From: Clostridia bacterium
GTDB taxonomy: Bacteria > CBDUZB01 > JAGLHV01
Assembly (NCBI GenBank): GCA_030595925.1
Contig: JAUVLC010000011.1
Location: 1 to 38,907, forward strand
DNA: 38,907 nt
Reading direction: 5' to 3'
Below are positions 15,205 through 22,573 of this stretch, piece after piece; within the stretch, counting starts at the first letter, position 1, and each line of letters begins with the position of its first letter. The notes below the pieces were generated by a model, which saw nothing but the letters and a program-made list of their open reading frames with translations, was not told the DNA's origin and searched no databases. Both the position numbers and the translations under genes were made by a program.

Positions 15205-16380
15205 TTATTCTTTTATACGCAAAGCCCTGACCTTTACAACGCCTTTAATACTGTATATCGTCTTTAATGTCTTCTCATTCGGCATAGTAGAAATATCAAT
15301 AATATTGTAAGCATAATCCCCTTTACTTTTATTTAACATCTCAACGATATTGATGTTGGCTGTCGCAAGAATTGTGGAAATCTGCCCGACCATATTGGGA
15401 ATATTTTTATTCATAATCATCAAGCGAAAATCGGAATTTGTCACCAACTTAGTGTCAGGGCAATTTACCGAATTCTTGATATTTCCATTCTCGATAAAAT
15501 CCCTAAGCTGTTCAGCAGCCATAACGGCACAATTCTTTTCAGCCTCTTTGGTTGACGCACCTAAGTGCGGAATTGCAATAACATTTTCCATATTAAGCAG
15601 TTCATCATCAGGAAAATCCGTTACATAACGCCCAACCGTCCCATTATTAATAGCTATCCGCAAGTCATCATTATTAATAATTCCCCCTCGTGAAAAATTT
15701 AAAAGACGCACTCCTTTTTTCATAAGGGCAAACTTTTTGACATCAATCATTCCGCGGGTTTTATCCGTTAAGGGAGTATGTACCGAAATATAGTCGGCAT
15801 CACCAATCAACTCATCCATCCCATCCGCACGCTGAACGTCTCTGGATAATCCCCATGCTGATTCTACTGAAAGAAACGGGTCATATCCTATTACACGCAT
15901 TCCTAAATCAATGGCACTATTGGCAACCATTACCCCAATTTTTCCAAGCCCAATTACGCCAAGAGTTTTCCCCTTGATCTCTTGCCCTGCAAACTTTTTT
16001 TTGTTCTTTTCTACGAGAGCAGGAACTTCAGGCCCTTTTCCTTTAAGAGATTGTGAAAAATTAATTCCCCCTGCAATATCTCGAGACGCCAAAAATAAAC
16101 CGACTAAAACCATCTCCTTGACCGCATTAGCATTCGCCCCCGGGGTATTAAAAACGACAATCCCTTTCTCTGAACATCGTGAAACAGGAATATTATTCAC
16201 CCCCGCACCAGCCCGTCCTACGGATAGTAATGCCTCTGGTAAATCCATATCGCACATATCTGAGCTTCGGACTAGTATCACGTTCGGATTTACAATTTCT
16301 GTCCCGATTTCATATTGATCCAAAGGAAAAACAGCCAGACCGTCTGCTGAAATCTTATCGAGTTTTAAAACTTTATACAT
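15205..16380 (-). CDS. serA: D-3-phosphoglycerate dehydrogenase
   Basis: First enzyme of serine synthesis; it oxidises 3-phosphoglycerate to 3-phosphohydroxypyruvate with NAD. About 391 residues: a substrate-binding domain, a Rossmann domain with GLGKIG (144-149), active-site Arg231 in NFSRGGI and His272 in IPHLGAS, and a C-terminal ACT domain from about residue 315 (MIMNKNIPNMVGQISTIL) that usually gives serine feedback. This is the short form without the intervening ASB domain. The ATG at 16380 was chosen because GGAGGAGG precedes it by about 5 nt; it overlaps the end of serC by 8 bp, so the genes are translationally coupled. Base use looks richer in G+C than the flanking accessory DNA. Confidence 0.95.
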   Translation of the reverse strand: MYKVLKLDKISADGLAVFPLDQYEIGTEIVNPNVILVRSSDMCDMDLPEALLSVGRAGAGVNNIPVSRCSEKGIVVFNTPGANANAVKEMVLVGLFLASRDIAGGINFSQSLKGKGPEVPALVEKNKKKFAGQEIKGKTLGVIGLGKIGVMVANSAIDLGMRVIGYDPFLSVESAWGLSRDVQRADGMDELIGDADYISVHTPLTDKTRGMIDVKKFALMKKGVRLLNFSRGGIINNDDLRIAINNGTVGRYVTDFPDDELLNMENVIAIPHLGASTKEAEKNCAVMAAEQLRDFIENGNIKNSVNCPDTKLVTNSDFRLMIMNKNIPNMVGQISTILATANINIVEMLNKSKGDYAYNIIDISTMPNEKTLKTIYSIKGVVKVRALRIKE

Positions 16381-17470
16381 TATTTCCTCCTCCTTTATTT
16401 GTTTCAAATTCTTTCATAAACGAAACAAGAGCCTTAACCCCTGCTATCGGCATTGCATTGTAGATACTTGCCCGCATTCCTCCTATTGTCCGGTGCCCTT
16501 TTAGAGTCTTCAATCCGCGTTGAGAACTCTGTTCAATAAATTCCGCGTCAACCTCTTTATTTCCGGTTACAAAAGGAACATTCATCATTGAACGACTCGT
16601 CTTTTGGACGGGACTACTAAAAAGGGTTGAAGAATCCAGATAATCATACAAAATTTGCGCTTTTTCCTTATTGTTCTTTTGCATAGCAGGCAAACCACCG
16701 TTCTGTTTGACCCATTCAAAAACTAATCCGGCTATATAAATCGAATAACACGGCGGCGTATTGTATAGAGACCCATTATCAACCTGAGTTTGATAATTCA
16801 AAAGCGATGGAACATCCTTGGCGGCTCCGCCAACAAGATCTTCCCGGATAATGACTATGGTCACCCCCGCCGGCCCGATATTTTTCTGAGCACCTGCAAA
16901 TATTACCCCAAATTTAGATACATCTATCGGTTCCGACAAAACATTGGAAGACATATCTGCAACAAGAGGAACATCCCCTGTTTGAGGAATCTCCTTATAT
17001 GCCGTTCCGTATATAGTATTATTGGTCGCGATATAAAAATAATCCGCATCTTTTGAAAACGTTGCCGGATCTAGTTTAGGAATACAGGTAAAATTATCTT
17101 CCTCGGAACTGGCAACAATGTTTATCTCACCAAATTTTTTAGCTTCCGTTATCGCCTTTTTCGTCCACTGTCCCGTATGAACAAAATCAGCCTTTTTACT
17201 TTTTCTCATTAAATTTAACGGTACCATGGCAAACTGTAGGGACGCACCACCCTGAAGAAACAACACCTTATAATTTTCAGGAATATTCATCAGATCTCTT
17301 AACTTCACCTCCGCCGATTCGATAATTTGTTTAAATTCTTTCCCCCGGTGAGAAATCTCCATCACAGACATTCCTGAACCTTTATAATCCAACATCTCCT
17401 GAGCCGCTTTTTGTAAAACCTCTTCCGGTAAAATCGCCGGACCGGCACTAAAATTGTAAACCCGTGTCAT
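16373..17470 (-). CDS. serC: Phosphoserine aminotransferase
   Basis: Second step of serine synthesis; it moves an amino group from glutamate to 3-phosphohydroxypyruvate using PLP. 365 residues, the usual length. The N terminus YNFSAGPAILPEEV is diagnostic. FLQGGASLQF (71-80) binds the cofactor phosphate, and Lys196 in GAQKNIGPAG forms the Schiff base. AAGGAGG sits just before the ATG. It is first in a serC-serA operon, overlaps serA by 8 bp, and has a near-consensus promoter. Confidence 0.96.
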   Translation of the reverse strand: MTRVYNFSAGPAILPEEVLQKAAQEMLDYKGSGMSVMEISHRGKEFKQIIESAEVKLRDLMNIPENYKVLFLQGGASLQFAMVPLNLMRKSKKADFVHTGQWTKKAITEAKKFGEINIVASSEEDNFTCIPKLDPATFSKDADYFYIATNNTIYGTAYKEIPQTGDVPLVADMSSNVLSEPIDVSKFGVIFAGAQKNIGPAGVTIVIIREDLVGGAAKDVPSLLNYQTQVDNGSLYNTPPCYSIYIAGLVFEWVKQNGGLPAMQKNNKEKAQILYDYLDSSTLFSSPVQKTSRSMMNVPFVTGNKEVDAEFIEQSSQRGLKTLKGHRTIGGMRASIYNAMPIAGVKALVSFMKEFETNKGGGNNV

Positions 17471-17483
17471 GCCTTCCTCCTTT

Positions 17484-17526
17484 AATATTTTGTGATCATT
17501 TTATGAATATTTTGTGATAATGTCAA
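17484..17526 (-). promoter_or_regulatory. serC promoter with a 13-bp direct repeat
   Basis: -35 TTGACA (17521-17526), a 17-bp spacer and -10 TAAAAT (17498-17503), all reading toward serC. The 13-mer ATCACAAAATATT occurs twice, at 17506-17518 inside the spacer and at 17484-17496 just after the -10. The repeats are 22 bp apart, about two helix turns. This spacing would suit a repressor binding both sites on one face. Confidence 0.75.
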
Positions 17527-17577
17527 GAAACAACATGCGGGCAAAACCTGGCACTTCATTTCTATTCAACATTCCCC

Positions 17578-18804
17578 TTATCTTCTTCTTTTCCCCCAAG
17601 TCCGTGTCCGTCCCTGTTTCTTGCCGAAACTGCGGGGTTTGGACCGGTTTTTTGACTCTTCAACAAATTTTTGACGCGGAAAGTCAGGATGATCCGATAC
17701 AGACAAGGTTAACTTAATAAGTTTTTCGATATTACGCACATCCTTTCCTTGCTCCGGCGTCGCAAAAGAAATGGCACGCCCTTTTTCTCCTGCTCGCCCT
17801 GTCCTTCCTACCCGGTGTACATATTGCTCAATATCATCCGGAAGATCGTAATTAATGACCAATTCTATACCGATAACATCTATCCCTCTGGCCGCAATAT
17901 CAGTCGCCACAAGCACTTTATATTTCCCTATCTTAAATCCATTGAGTGCCTCCTTCCGCTGTGCAAGCGAACGGTCAGAATGAATTTCCGAGGCCTTGTG
18001 CCCCATTTGATGAACAGCCCTTCTGATATTTTTAGCTCCCCTCTTTGTGCGGGAAAAAATCAATACCGGCCCATAATACTGCTCAAGTATTTTAGCCAAT
18101 AGTTGTTTCTTTTCAATTCTTTTGACAATAAATAATTCCTGAATAACATGTTCCGCCGTAGTTCCGGACGGTGCAACTTCAATATGAACGGGAAGTTTCA
18201 TATATGCAGCTGCTATTTTTACAATTTCCTGTGGTATCGTCGCCGAAAAAAGCATTGTCTGCCTTTTAATCGGAATGACCTTAAGGATACGTTTTATATC
18301 CGGCAGGAAACCCATATCCAACATACGGTCTGCTTCGTCAATAACCACTATATCCACATCCGACAAATGGATTGTACGCTGGTTCATATGATCGGCAAGC
18401 CGTCCGGGTGTCGCGATAATAACACGACAATTAGTCTTTAACTTCCTCAACTGCTCCCCCATGGATGCCCCGCCTATGATAACAACCGTTTTTACACCAA
18501 ATAGCGGAGCAACCTTGCTAAAGGTCTCGTCAACCTGAAGAGCAAGCTCCCTGGTAGGCACGACAACCAAACAACGCCCCTTCGTCTGGGAAAGACGCTG
18601 AATAACCGGTATGGCAAAGGCTAACGTTTTACCTGTCCCTGTTTGTGCAACCCCAATAATATCTTTCCCTTCCAACGCAATAGGAATCGTTTTATGTTGA
18701 ATCGGAGTAGGCACCGTAAATTTCATCCTGTCTAACACTCCAAGTATCTTTGGAGCAATTCCCATTCCATAAAAAGAATGGTTTGATCTTTCTGATTCTT
18801 TCAT
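17578..18804 (-). CDS. DEAD-box ATP-dependent RNA helicase, RhlE type
   Basis: 408 residues with all core motifs: Q motif FTVPTPIQ (29-36), AQTGTGKT (53-60), PTRELA (83-88), TPGR (132-135), DEAD (156-159) and SAT (187-189). The second RecA domain has VATDIAARGIDV and HRVGRTGRAG. The C-terminal tail is short, basic and rich in Arg/Lys/Gly, as in RhlE/CsdA-type cold-shock and ribosome-assembly helicases. Annotators often call such proteins rhlE, but the exact orthologue is not clear. It is monocistronic. A GAGAGG stretch lies about 10 nt before the ATG. Confidence 0.93.
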   Translation of the reverse strand: MKESERSNHSFYGMGIAPKILGVLDRMKFTVPTPIQHKTIPIALEGKDIIGVAQTGTGKTLAFAIPVIQRLSQTKGRCLVVVPTRELALQVDETFSKVAPLFGVKTVVIIGGASMGEQLRKLKTNCRVIIATPGRLADHMNQRTIHLSDVDIVVIDEADRMLDMGFLPDIKRILKVIPIKRQTMLFSATIPQEIVKIAAAYMKLPVHIEVAPSGTTAEHVIQELFIVKRIEKKQLLAKILEQYYGPVLIFSRTKRGAKNIRRAVHQMGHKASEIHSDRSLAQRKEALNGFKIGKYKVLVATDIAARGIDVIGIELVINYDLPDDIEQYVHRVGRTGRAGEKGRAISFATPEQGKDVRNIEKLIKLTLSVSDHPDFPRQKFVEESKNRSKPRSFGKKQGRTRTWGKRRR

Positions 18805-18871
18805 TGTAATTACACCTCTCTTAGAATTTTAATTAGTTTAACAGCTGTCATCTGCCATTTATTTGTTTTTG

Positions 18872-19098
18872 CTTTTTGAAATCCCTTTTTTTACACAAAA
18901 ATTGCCTTTTTCTTCTCTTATGCTTACCTGCCTGTCCGCCAATCTTTAAGGCGGGTCCGCCAATCCTTAAGGTGGATTATATCTAATCCAATCTTCAATA
19001 ACTTCCCCCACTTCACACCTGGTTTATTCAGATATTTACTTGTTTAATATATTTTTCCTTTCTTCCATTCATACTTTAAAGCTTTAAGCATTTTTCCG
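18872..19098 (-). repeat. Dispersed repeat copy R6, with two nested 21-bp palindromic units
   Basis: The interior aligns with R2/R3 over about 180 bp. The left terminal repeat is missing, and the right end keeps CTTTAAAGCTTTAAGCA before diverging. Two tandem 21-bp units (TCCGCCAATCTTTAAGGCGG at 18935, and a second at 18956) interrupt it at the site where R5 has one unit. It ends 21 bp after the stop of the 40-residue ORF. Otherwise the 315-bp gap holds only the helicase leader. Confidence 0.75.
18935..18976. repeat. Two tandem 21-bp palindromic REP-like units
   Basis: Each unit pairs TCCGCC with GGCGG(G) or GGTGGA around AATCTTTAA. Related units occur at 10066-10086 (one copy, also inside a dispersed repeat) and at 35497-35517 (16 of 21 identical). 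Copy number therefore differs between otherwise matching sites. Confidence 0.75.
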
Positions 19099-19119
19099 TA
19101 TAATTGTATATTCATTGTC

Positions 19120-19242
19120 CTAATCTGTTTCATCTTTTTTCAGAAAAATTGATTCAAGCATATCCGTCAGATCCAGAGGATCCCGCATCCCTTCTGTAGC
19201 TTCTCCCTTATCAAAATGTTCCGAATTTATGTTTCTATTCAT
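19120..19242 (-). CDS. 40-residue acidic small protein, coupled to the upstream gene
   Basis: Begins MNRNINSEHFDKGEATEGMR and continues DPLDLTDMLESIFLKKDETD. Its ATG overlaps the upstream gene's TAA as TAATG, a classic termination-reinitiation arrangement. It has no cysteines or membrane segment. Product unknown; coupling and normal codon usage are the evidence that it is real. Confidence 0.55.
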   Translation of the reverse strand: MNRNINSEHFDKGEATEGMRDPLDLTDMLESIFLKKDETD

Positions 19243-19682
19243 TATTTCGTAATTTTTAGATTTTTAATGCCATTTTTTCCAAATTCATCTTTATATTTTT
19301 CAACGAAAGGACGTTCTTTCTCTAACAACTCATCAAAAGTCATTTTTTCTATCGCCTTTTCACCATATTTTTCAATAACATCTCGCTTTGATAAAGAGGA
19401 TACCAAATCATCCCAGAAAAAGGCATTGTCATATTCTTCTATGTACTCATCTATTTCCTCATCATCTTCAAATTCGATAGTAGGAAAAAATCTATTTAAT
19501 TCGCTGTTAAATTCTATATACTTATCTAACCCGGCATCTTTGGCAAATGAATAAATATGCTGTTCTGTTTCATTGTATTTCTTAACTATATTATCAAAGC
19601 GAACAGAATTAATCATCCAATTGCCAAGATATACCATTTTAATCAAATCTTCATACTGCTTTTTCGTAAATTTAATTTCCAT
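19242..19682 (-). CDS. Conserved-looking acidic hypothetical protein
   Basis: 146 residues, soluble, strongly acidic in the middle (EFEDDEEIDEYIEEYDNAFF, about 70-89), starting MEIKFTKKQYEDLIKMVYLG. GAGGAGGGGAT precedes the ATG by about 6 nt, so the start is secure. I recognise the N terminus as a recurring hypothetical type but know no function. It forms a TAATG-coupled pair with a 40-residue ORF, like small antitoxin/regulator pairs, though nothing toxin-like is visible. Confidence 0.75.
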   Translation of the reverse strand: MEIKFTKKQYEDLIKMVYLGNWMINSVRFDNIVKKYNETEQHIYSFAKDAGLDKYIEFNSELNRFFPTIEFEDDEEIDEYIEEYDNAFFWDDLVSSLSKRDVIEKYGEKAIEKMTFDELLEKERPFVEKYKDEFGKNGIKNLKITK

Positions 19683-19777
19683 TATTTTATCCCCTCCTCT
19701 TTAAAATATTTTCCTCTCTTATTTTTTCATTACTTATTATTCTACCTCTGTCTTTATGATTGAAGCACCTATTATTA

Positions 19778-19806
19778 AATTCAAATAAGAATCGATATTA
19801 TGTCAA
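19778..19806 (-). promoter_or_regulatory. Possible promoter for the 146-residue gene
   Basis: -35 TTGACA (19801-19806) and a weak -10 TGAATT (19778-19783) with a 17-bp spacer. The -35 overlaps a near-palindrome, GTTAACCCGGTTGAC, which could be an operator. The weak -10 limits confidence. Confidence 0.4.
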
Positions 19807-19855
19807 CCGGGTTAACTCCGTCTGAGTATACGCCAATACCATTTTTTTCTAATCC

Positions 19856-20599
19856 TTATTTTACTTCTATAGTAGCCTTAGCATCAAAAGGATTTGTTCT
19901 TATAGCCAAAGAGAAAAGATAAGGATAATCGTATTTTAAATGTTTCATATAATTTAACCATTCAAAAATCAACAAGTGATACGCCCGTTTAATATCACCG
20001 GCGAGATGTTGATAATCCGTTTGGGGCAAGTATTTAAAATCTTTTCTTTTAACTAGTTCTTCCGTTAAATGAAATACTCCAAAAAGAAGGTCAGTAAAAG
20101 AGTCATGTTCTAACAAATTGGGATTTCCTAATAGATTAAGTAAAAAATCCCTTTTTTCTAACAAAATTTTTTTTATTTCTTCTAATTCTCCTTTTTCAGT
20201 ATCAATATTACTCGTATGTTCCTTGAGATATTTATGTACTCTTAAAAAATCTTGATTAGACCAATCATTAGCAACAACTAGCTTTTTAGTAATTTTAAAA
20301 GCTTCTAAATCAAAATCGGAAAGTTTTTTAAGTAAGATGGTCCCTATTTCACTAAAAAAAACACCAATTACCATGTTGAGCTTTTTTAACATTATCTGCT
20401 TTTCTCTATAAACAAGTATCCCGTGAATAATCAGAGAAACCAGTAAAACTTCCAGGAAAACAAAAGCAACATCCCCCAATAGATAGATAAAAATATGATG
20501 AGCATCCCTGAAAACTAAATAATGAACAAGATAAACTACTGCAGATAATATCACTAAAACCAAACCTAAAACAACTTGCCAATTAAAAATACGTTTCAT
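19856..20599 (-). CDS. Two-segment membrane protein of unknown function, partner of the permease
   Basis: 247 residues. Two hydrophobic segments near the N terminus (about 10-27 VVLGLVLVILSAVVYLV and 38-62) precede a large cytoplasmic helical domain. The ATG at 20599 was chosen with GAGG about 7 nt upstream; an earlier TTG would add four residues. It follows the permease gene by 20 bp and is probably in the same operon. No enzymatic motif is visible; the conserved-looking soluble domain may be regulatory. Confidence 0.75.
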   Translation of the reverse strand: MKRIFNWQVVLGLVLVILSAVVYLVHYLVFRDAHHIFIYLLGDVAFVFLEVLLVSLIIHGILVYREKQIMLKKLNMVIGVFFSEIGTILLKKLSDFDLEAFKITKKLVVANDWSNQDFLRVHKYLKEHTSNIDTEKGELEEIKKILLEKRDFLLNLLGNPNLLEHDSFTDLLFGVFHLTEELVKRKDFKYLPQTDYQHLAGDIKRAYHLLIFEWLNYMKHLKYDYPYLFSLAIRTNPFDAKATIEVK

Positions 20600-20619
20600 T
20601 TTTTTCCTCAAATCCCCTT

Positions 20620-21687
20620 CTAACCCCGCACTGGAATTGCCTGTTTGTTTTTTTTGTTTTTAATGATGTTTAACAAAATTCCTAACAATAAAAAAATACT
20701 GGTTATCATCCTCATCCAGGAAGGAATTATTGTACTATGATGAACTATTAGCTGGGTAATATCAATATTTAAAAATCCCCACAGATAATTTAACAAAAAA
20801 CCCAATCCCAGGCCGCATCCGATAATTGAACTTAAAAAAATAAAAACAGTTTTCTTTCCAAACTGACTAGCAATAACGGTGAGAGCTACTGAATTTGTAG
20901 CCGGACCGGCTAAAAGAAAAACAAAGGCTGCTCCGGGATTCATTCCTTTCAAAATTAATGCTGCTACTATAGGTAAGGAACCGGAAGAACATACATACAT
21001 TGGTATTCCCACCAAAAGCATAATAAATATCGACTGCCATCCGGAACCAAGATAACGCACAACCAATGTTTCAGGAATAATAGATGATATCATTCCTCCG
21101 ATTAAAATACCGATTAGCAGCCATTTACTAACATCCCCTAAAAGATCGCCAAAGGCATAAGTAAAAACACCTTTAATTTTATTTAAAACATTATGTTTTA
21201 CCAGCAAATGTTCATTATTATGACAAAGTTTGCACTTGTGTTCATTATCGCTGGAATTAAAAGACGGCTCTTCTTTTTTTAAAAATAAATTGGCCAAAAC
21301 CCCGGCAAATACGGCAATGACAAAAGAAGCCACTACCCGATAAACAGTAAAAACTCCACCCAGCAAAGCATAGGTAGCAAAAATAGAATCAATTCCTGTG
21401 GTAGGAGTAGAAATCAAAAAAGAAAGTACAGCCCCCCTGCTTGCTCCGCTTTTGCGTAAAGACAATGCTGCGGGAATTACCCCACAGGAGCAAAGCGGCA
21501 AAGGAATGCCAAAGAGAGATGCTTTTATTACCGACAGAAAATTATTTTTACCCAGATGGTTGGCAATTATTTTTTCTTGTATAAAAACATGCAAAATTCC
21601 GGCAAATAGAAAACCGAAAACCAGATATACTGACATTTGGTTTAATAAAAAATATGCTTCTTTAATAATGTTTAAGATAATTTGCAT
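20620..21687 (-). CDS. ArsP/SO_0444-type permease (putative metal or metalloid efflux)
   Basis: 355 residues with about eight membrane segments in two related halves. The first half has PLCSCGVIPAALSLRKSGA and STPTTGIDSI; the second repeats the pattern as MYVCSSGSLPIVAALILKG and LAGPATNSVAL. The Cys-x-Cys-Gly in a membrane segment is the hallmark of this permease family (DUF318/ArsP_1), whose members export organoarsenicals or Cu/Zn. Between the halves, a cytosolic loop HKCKLCHNNEHLLVKH is His/Cys-rich and could bind metal. It comes first in a two-gene operon. Substrate is inferred; no metal-sensor gene is adjacent. Confidence 0.88.
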   Translation of the reverse strand: MQIILNIIKEAYFLLNQMSVYLVFGFLFAGILHVFIQEKIIANHLGKNNFLSVIKASLFGIPLPLCSCGVIPAALSLRKSGASRGAVLSFLISTPTTGIDSIFATYALLGGVFTVYRVVASFVIAVFAGVLANLFLKKEEPSFNSSDNEHKCKLCHNNEHLLVKHNVLNKIKGVFTYAFGDLLGDVSKWLLIGILIGGMISSIIPETLVVRYLGSGWQSIFIMLLVGIPMYVCSSGSLPIVAALILKGMNPGAAFVFLLAGPATNSVALTVIASQFGKKTVFIFLSSIIGCGLGLGFLLNYLWGFLNIDITQLIVHHSTIIPSWMRMITSIFLLLGILLNIIKNKKNKQAIPVRG

Positions 21688-21729
21688 ATTTTCCTCTAAA
21701 ATTTAGGAGCAGATAAATACTTGAAACAT

Positions 21730-21751
21730 ACAAGGGAAATATCCCCCTTGT
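21730..21751 (-). terminator. Weak hairpin after yajQ
   Basis: ACAAGGG and CCCTTGT form a 7-bp stem around an 8-nt loop just past the yajQ stop. The following sequence (ATGTTTC) is only moderately T-rich, so termination would be partial at best. Confidence 0.35.
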
Positions 21752-21752
21752 T

Positions 21753-22247
21753 TTAGCGATAATTACAAAAACTTAGTGCTAAGGAAAAATCAATTTCTTT
21801 TAGATGAGTAATAACTACTTGCAAATCGTCCTTTTTTTGTGAAGAAACCCTCAATTTATCATCTTCAATCTGTGTCTGCACCTTCAATTTCAAATCTTTG
21901 ATAATTTTTACCAATTCTTTTGCTTTTTCCTTGGAAATACCTATCGATATCTCCACATTTTGACGCAAAGTCCCCTCAAATGCTTTATCAGGATCATTGA
22001 AATTAAGTGCTTTCGGAGAAATTCCTCTTCCAACAACACGGGAAACGAATATACTTTTTAACGCTTTTAATTTATAATCATTATCTGCAACTAAAACTAC
22101 TTTCTTTTCCTTGCGATCATACTCAATGGAAGATTTACTATTTTTAAAATCATACCGCTGAGCTAATTCTTTCTTAGCCTGGTTTATAGCATTATCCATT
22201 TCCTGCAAATCAACCTCTGAAACAATATCAAAAGAAAACTTGGCCAT
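21753..22247 (-). CDS. yajQ: YajQ-family nucleotide-binding protein
   Basis: 164 residues, the standard length. The opening MAKFSFDIVSEVDLQEMDNA and QRYDFKNSKSSIEYD (35-49) are diagnostic of YajQ, a two-domain ferredoxin-like fold. Xanthomonas and Pseudomonas members bind cyclic di-GMP, and others bind nucleic acid; which applies here is unknown. It is cytoplasmic and probably monocistronic, with AAGGAGAT just before the ATG. Confidence 0.95.
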   Translation of the reverse strand: MAKFSFDIVSEVDLQEMDNAINQAKKELAQRYDFKNSKSSIEYDRKEKKVVLVADNDYKLKALKSIFVSRVVGRGISPKALNFNDPDKAFEGTLRQNVEISIGISKEKAKELVKIIKDLKLKVQTQIEDDKLRVSSQKKDDLQVVITHLKEIDFSLALSFCNYR

Positions 22248-22390
22248 ATTTTATCTCCTTTTTAAAAAAATTATTAAAACCAAAAAAAATCTGTGCCTGT
22301 TTTTTATCTATGGACTATTCTTTCAAACTCCCAACTCCCAAATTCAAACTTCAAACTTTTTTAACTTATAACTTTCTGTTATCCGTTGTC

Positions 22391-22573
22391 CATGGACTAA
22401 ATCTGTTTTTATTCTTGTCCGTTACTATGGACTATTGACTATCGACTATCGACTATGGACTTTTGTTTATCTTTATCTTTATCTTTATCTTTTGTCTTTA
22501 TCTTTGTCCGTAATCTATGGACTATCGACTGTGGACTATGGACTGTCTTTCTGTCTATGGACTGTCTTTCTGT
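22391..22573. repeat. Degenerate tandem and simple-sequence repeat tract
   Basis: Multiple imperfect copies of a 7-9-base unit of the type CTATGGA/CTATCGA, interrupted by a TTTATC hexamer run (about 22466-22492) and ending in two TATGGACTGTCTTTCTG copies. The tract runs into the 3' end of the ABC-F gene and supplies its last codons and stop. Outside it, the 307-bp gap holds only AAACTCCCAACTCC-type low-complexity DNA. Confidence 0.8.

Noticed and set aside
15911-16318. 135-codon plus-strand frame
   Set aside because: Antisense to serA, whose NAD-binding and active-site motifs are unmistakable.
22391-22573. Possible CRISPR array
   Set aside because: Repeat units are 7-17 bases, imperfect and without regular spacers; no cas gene is near.
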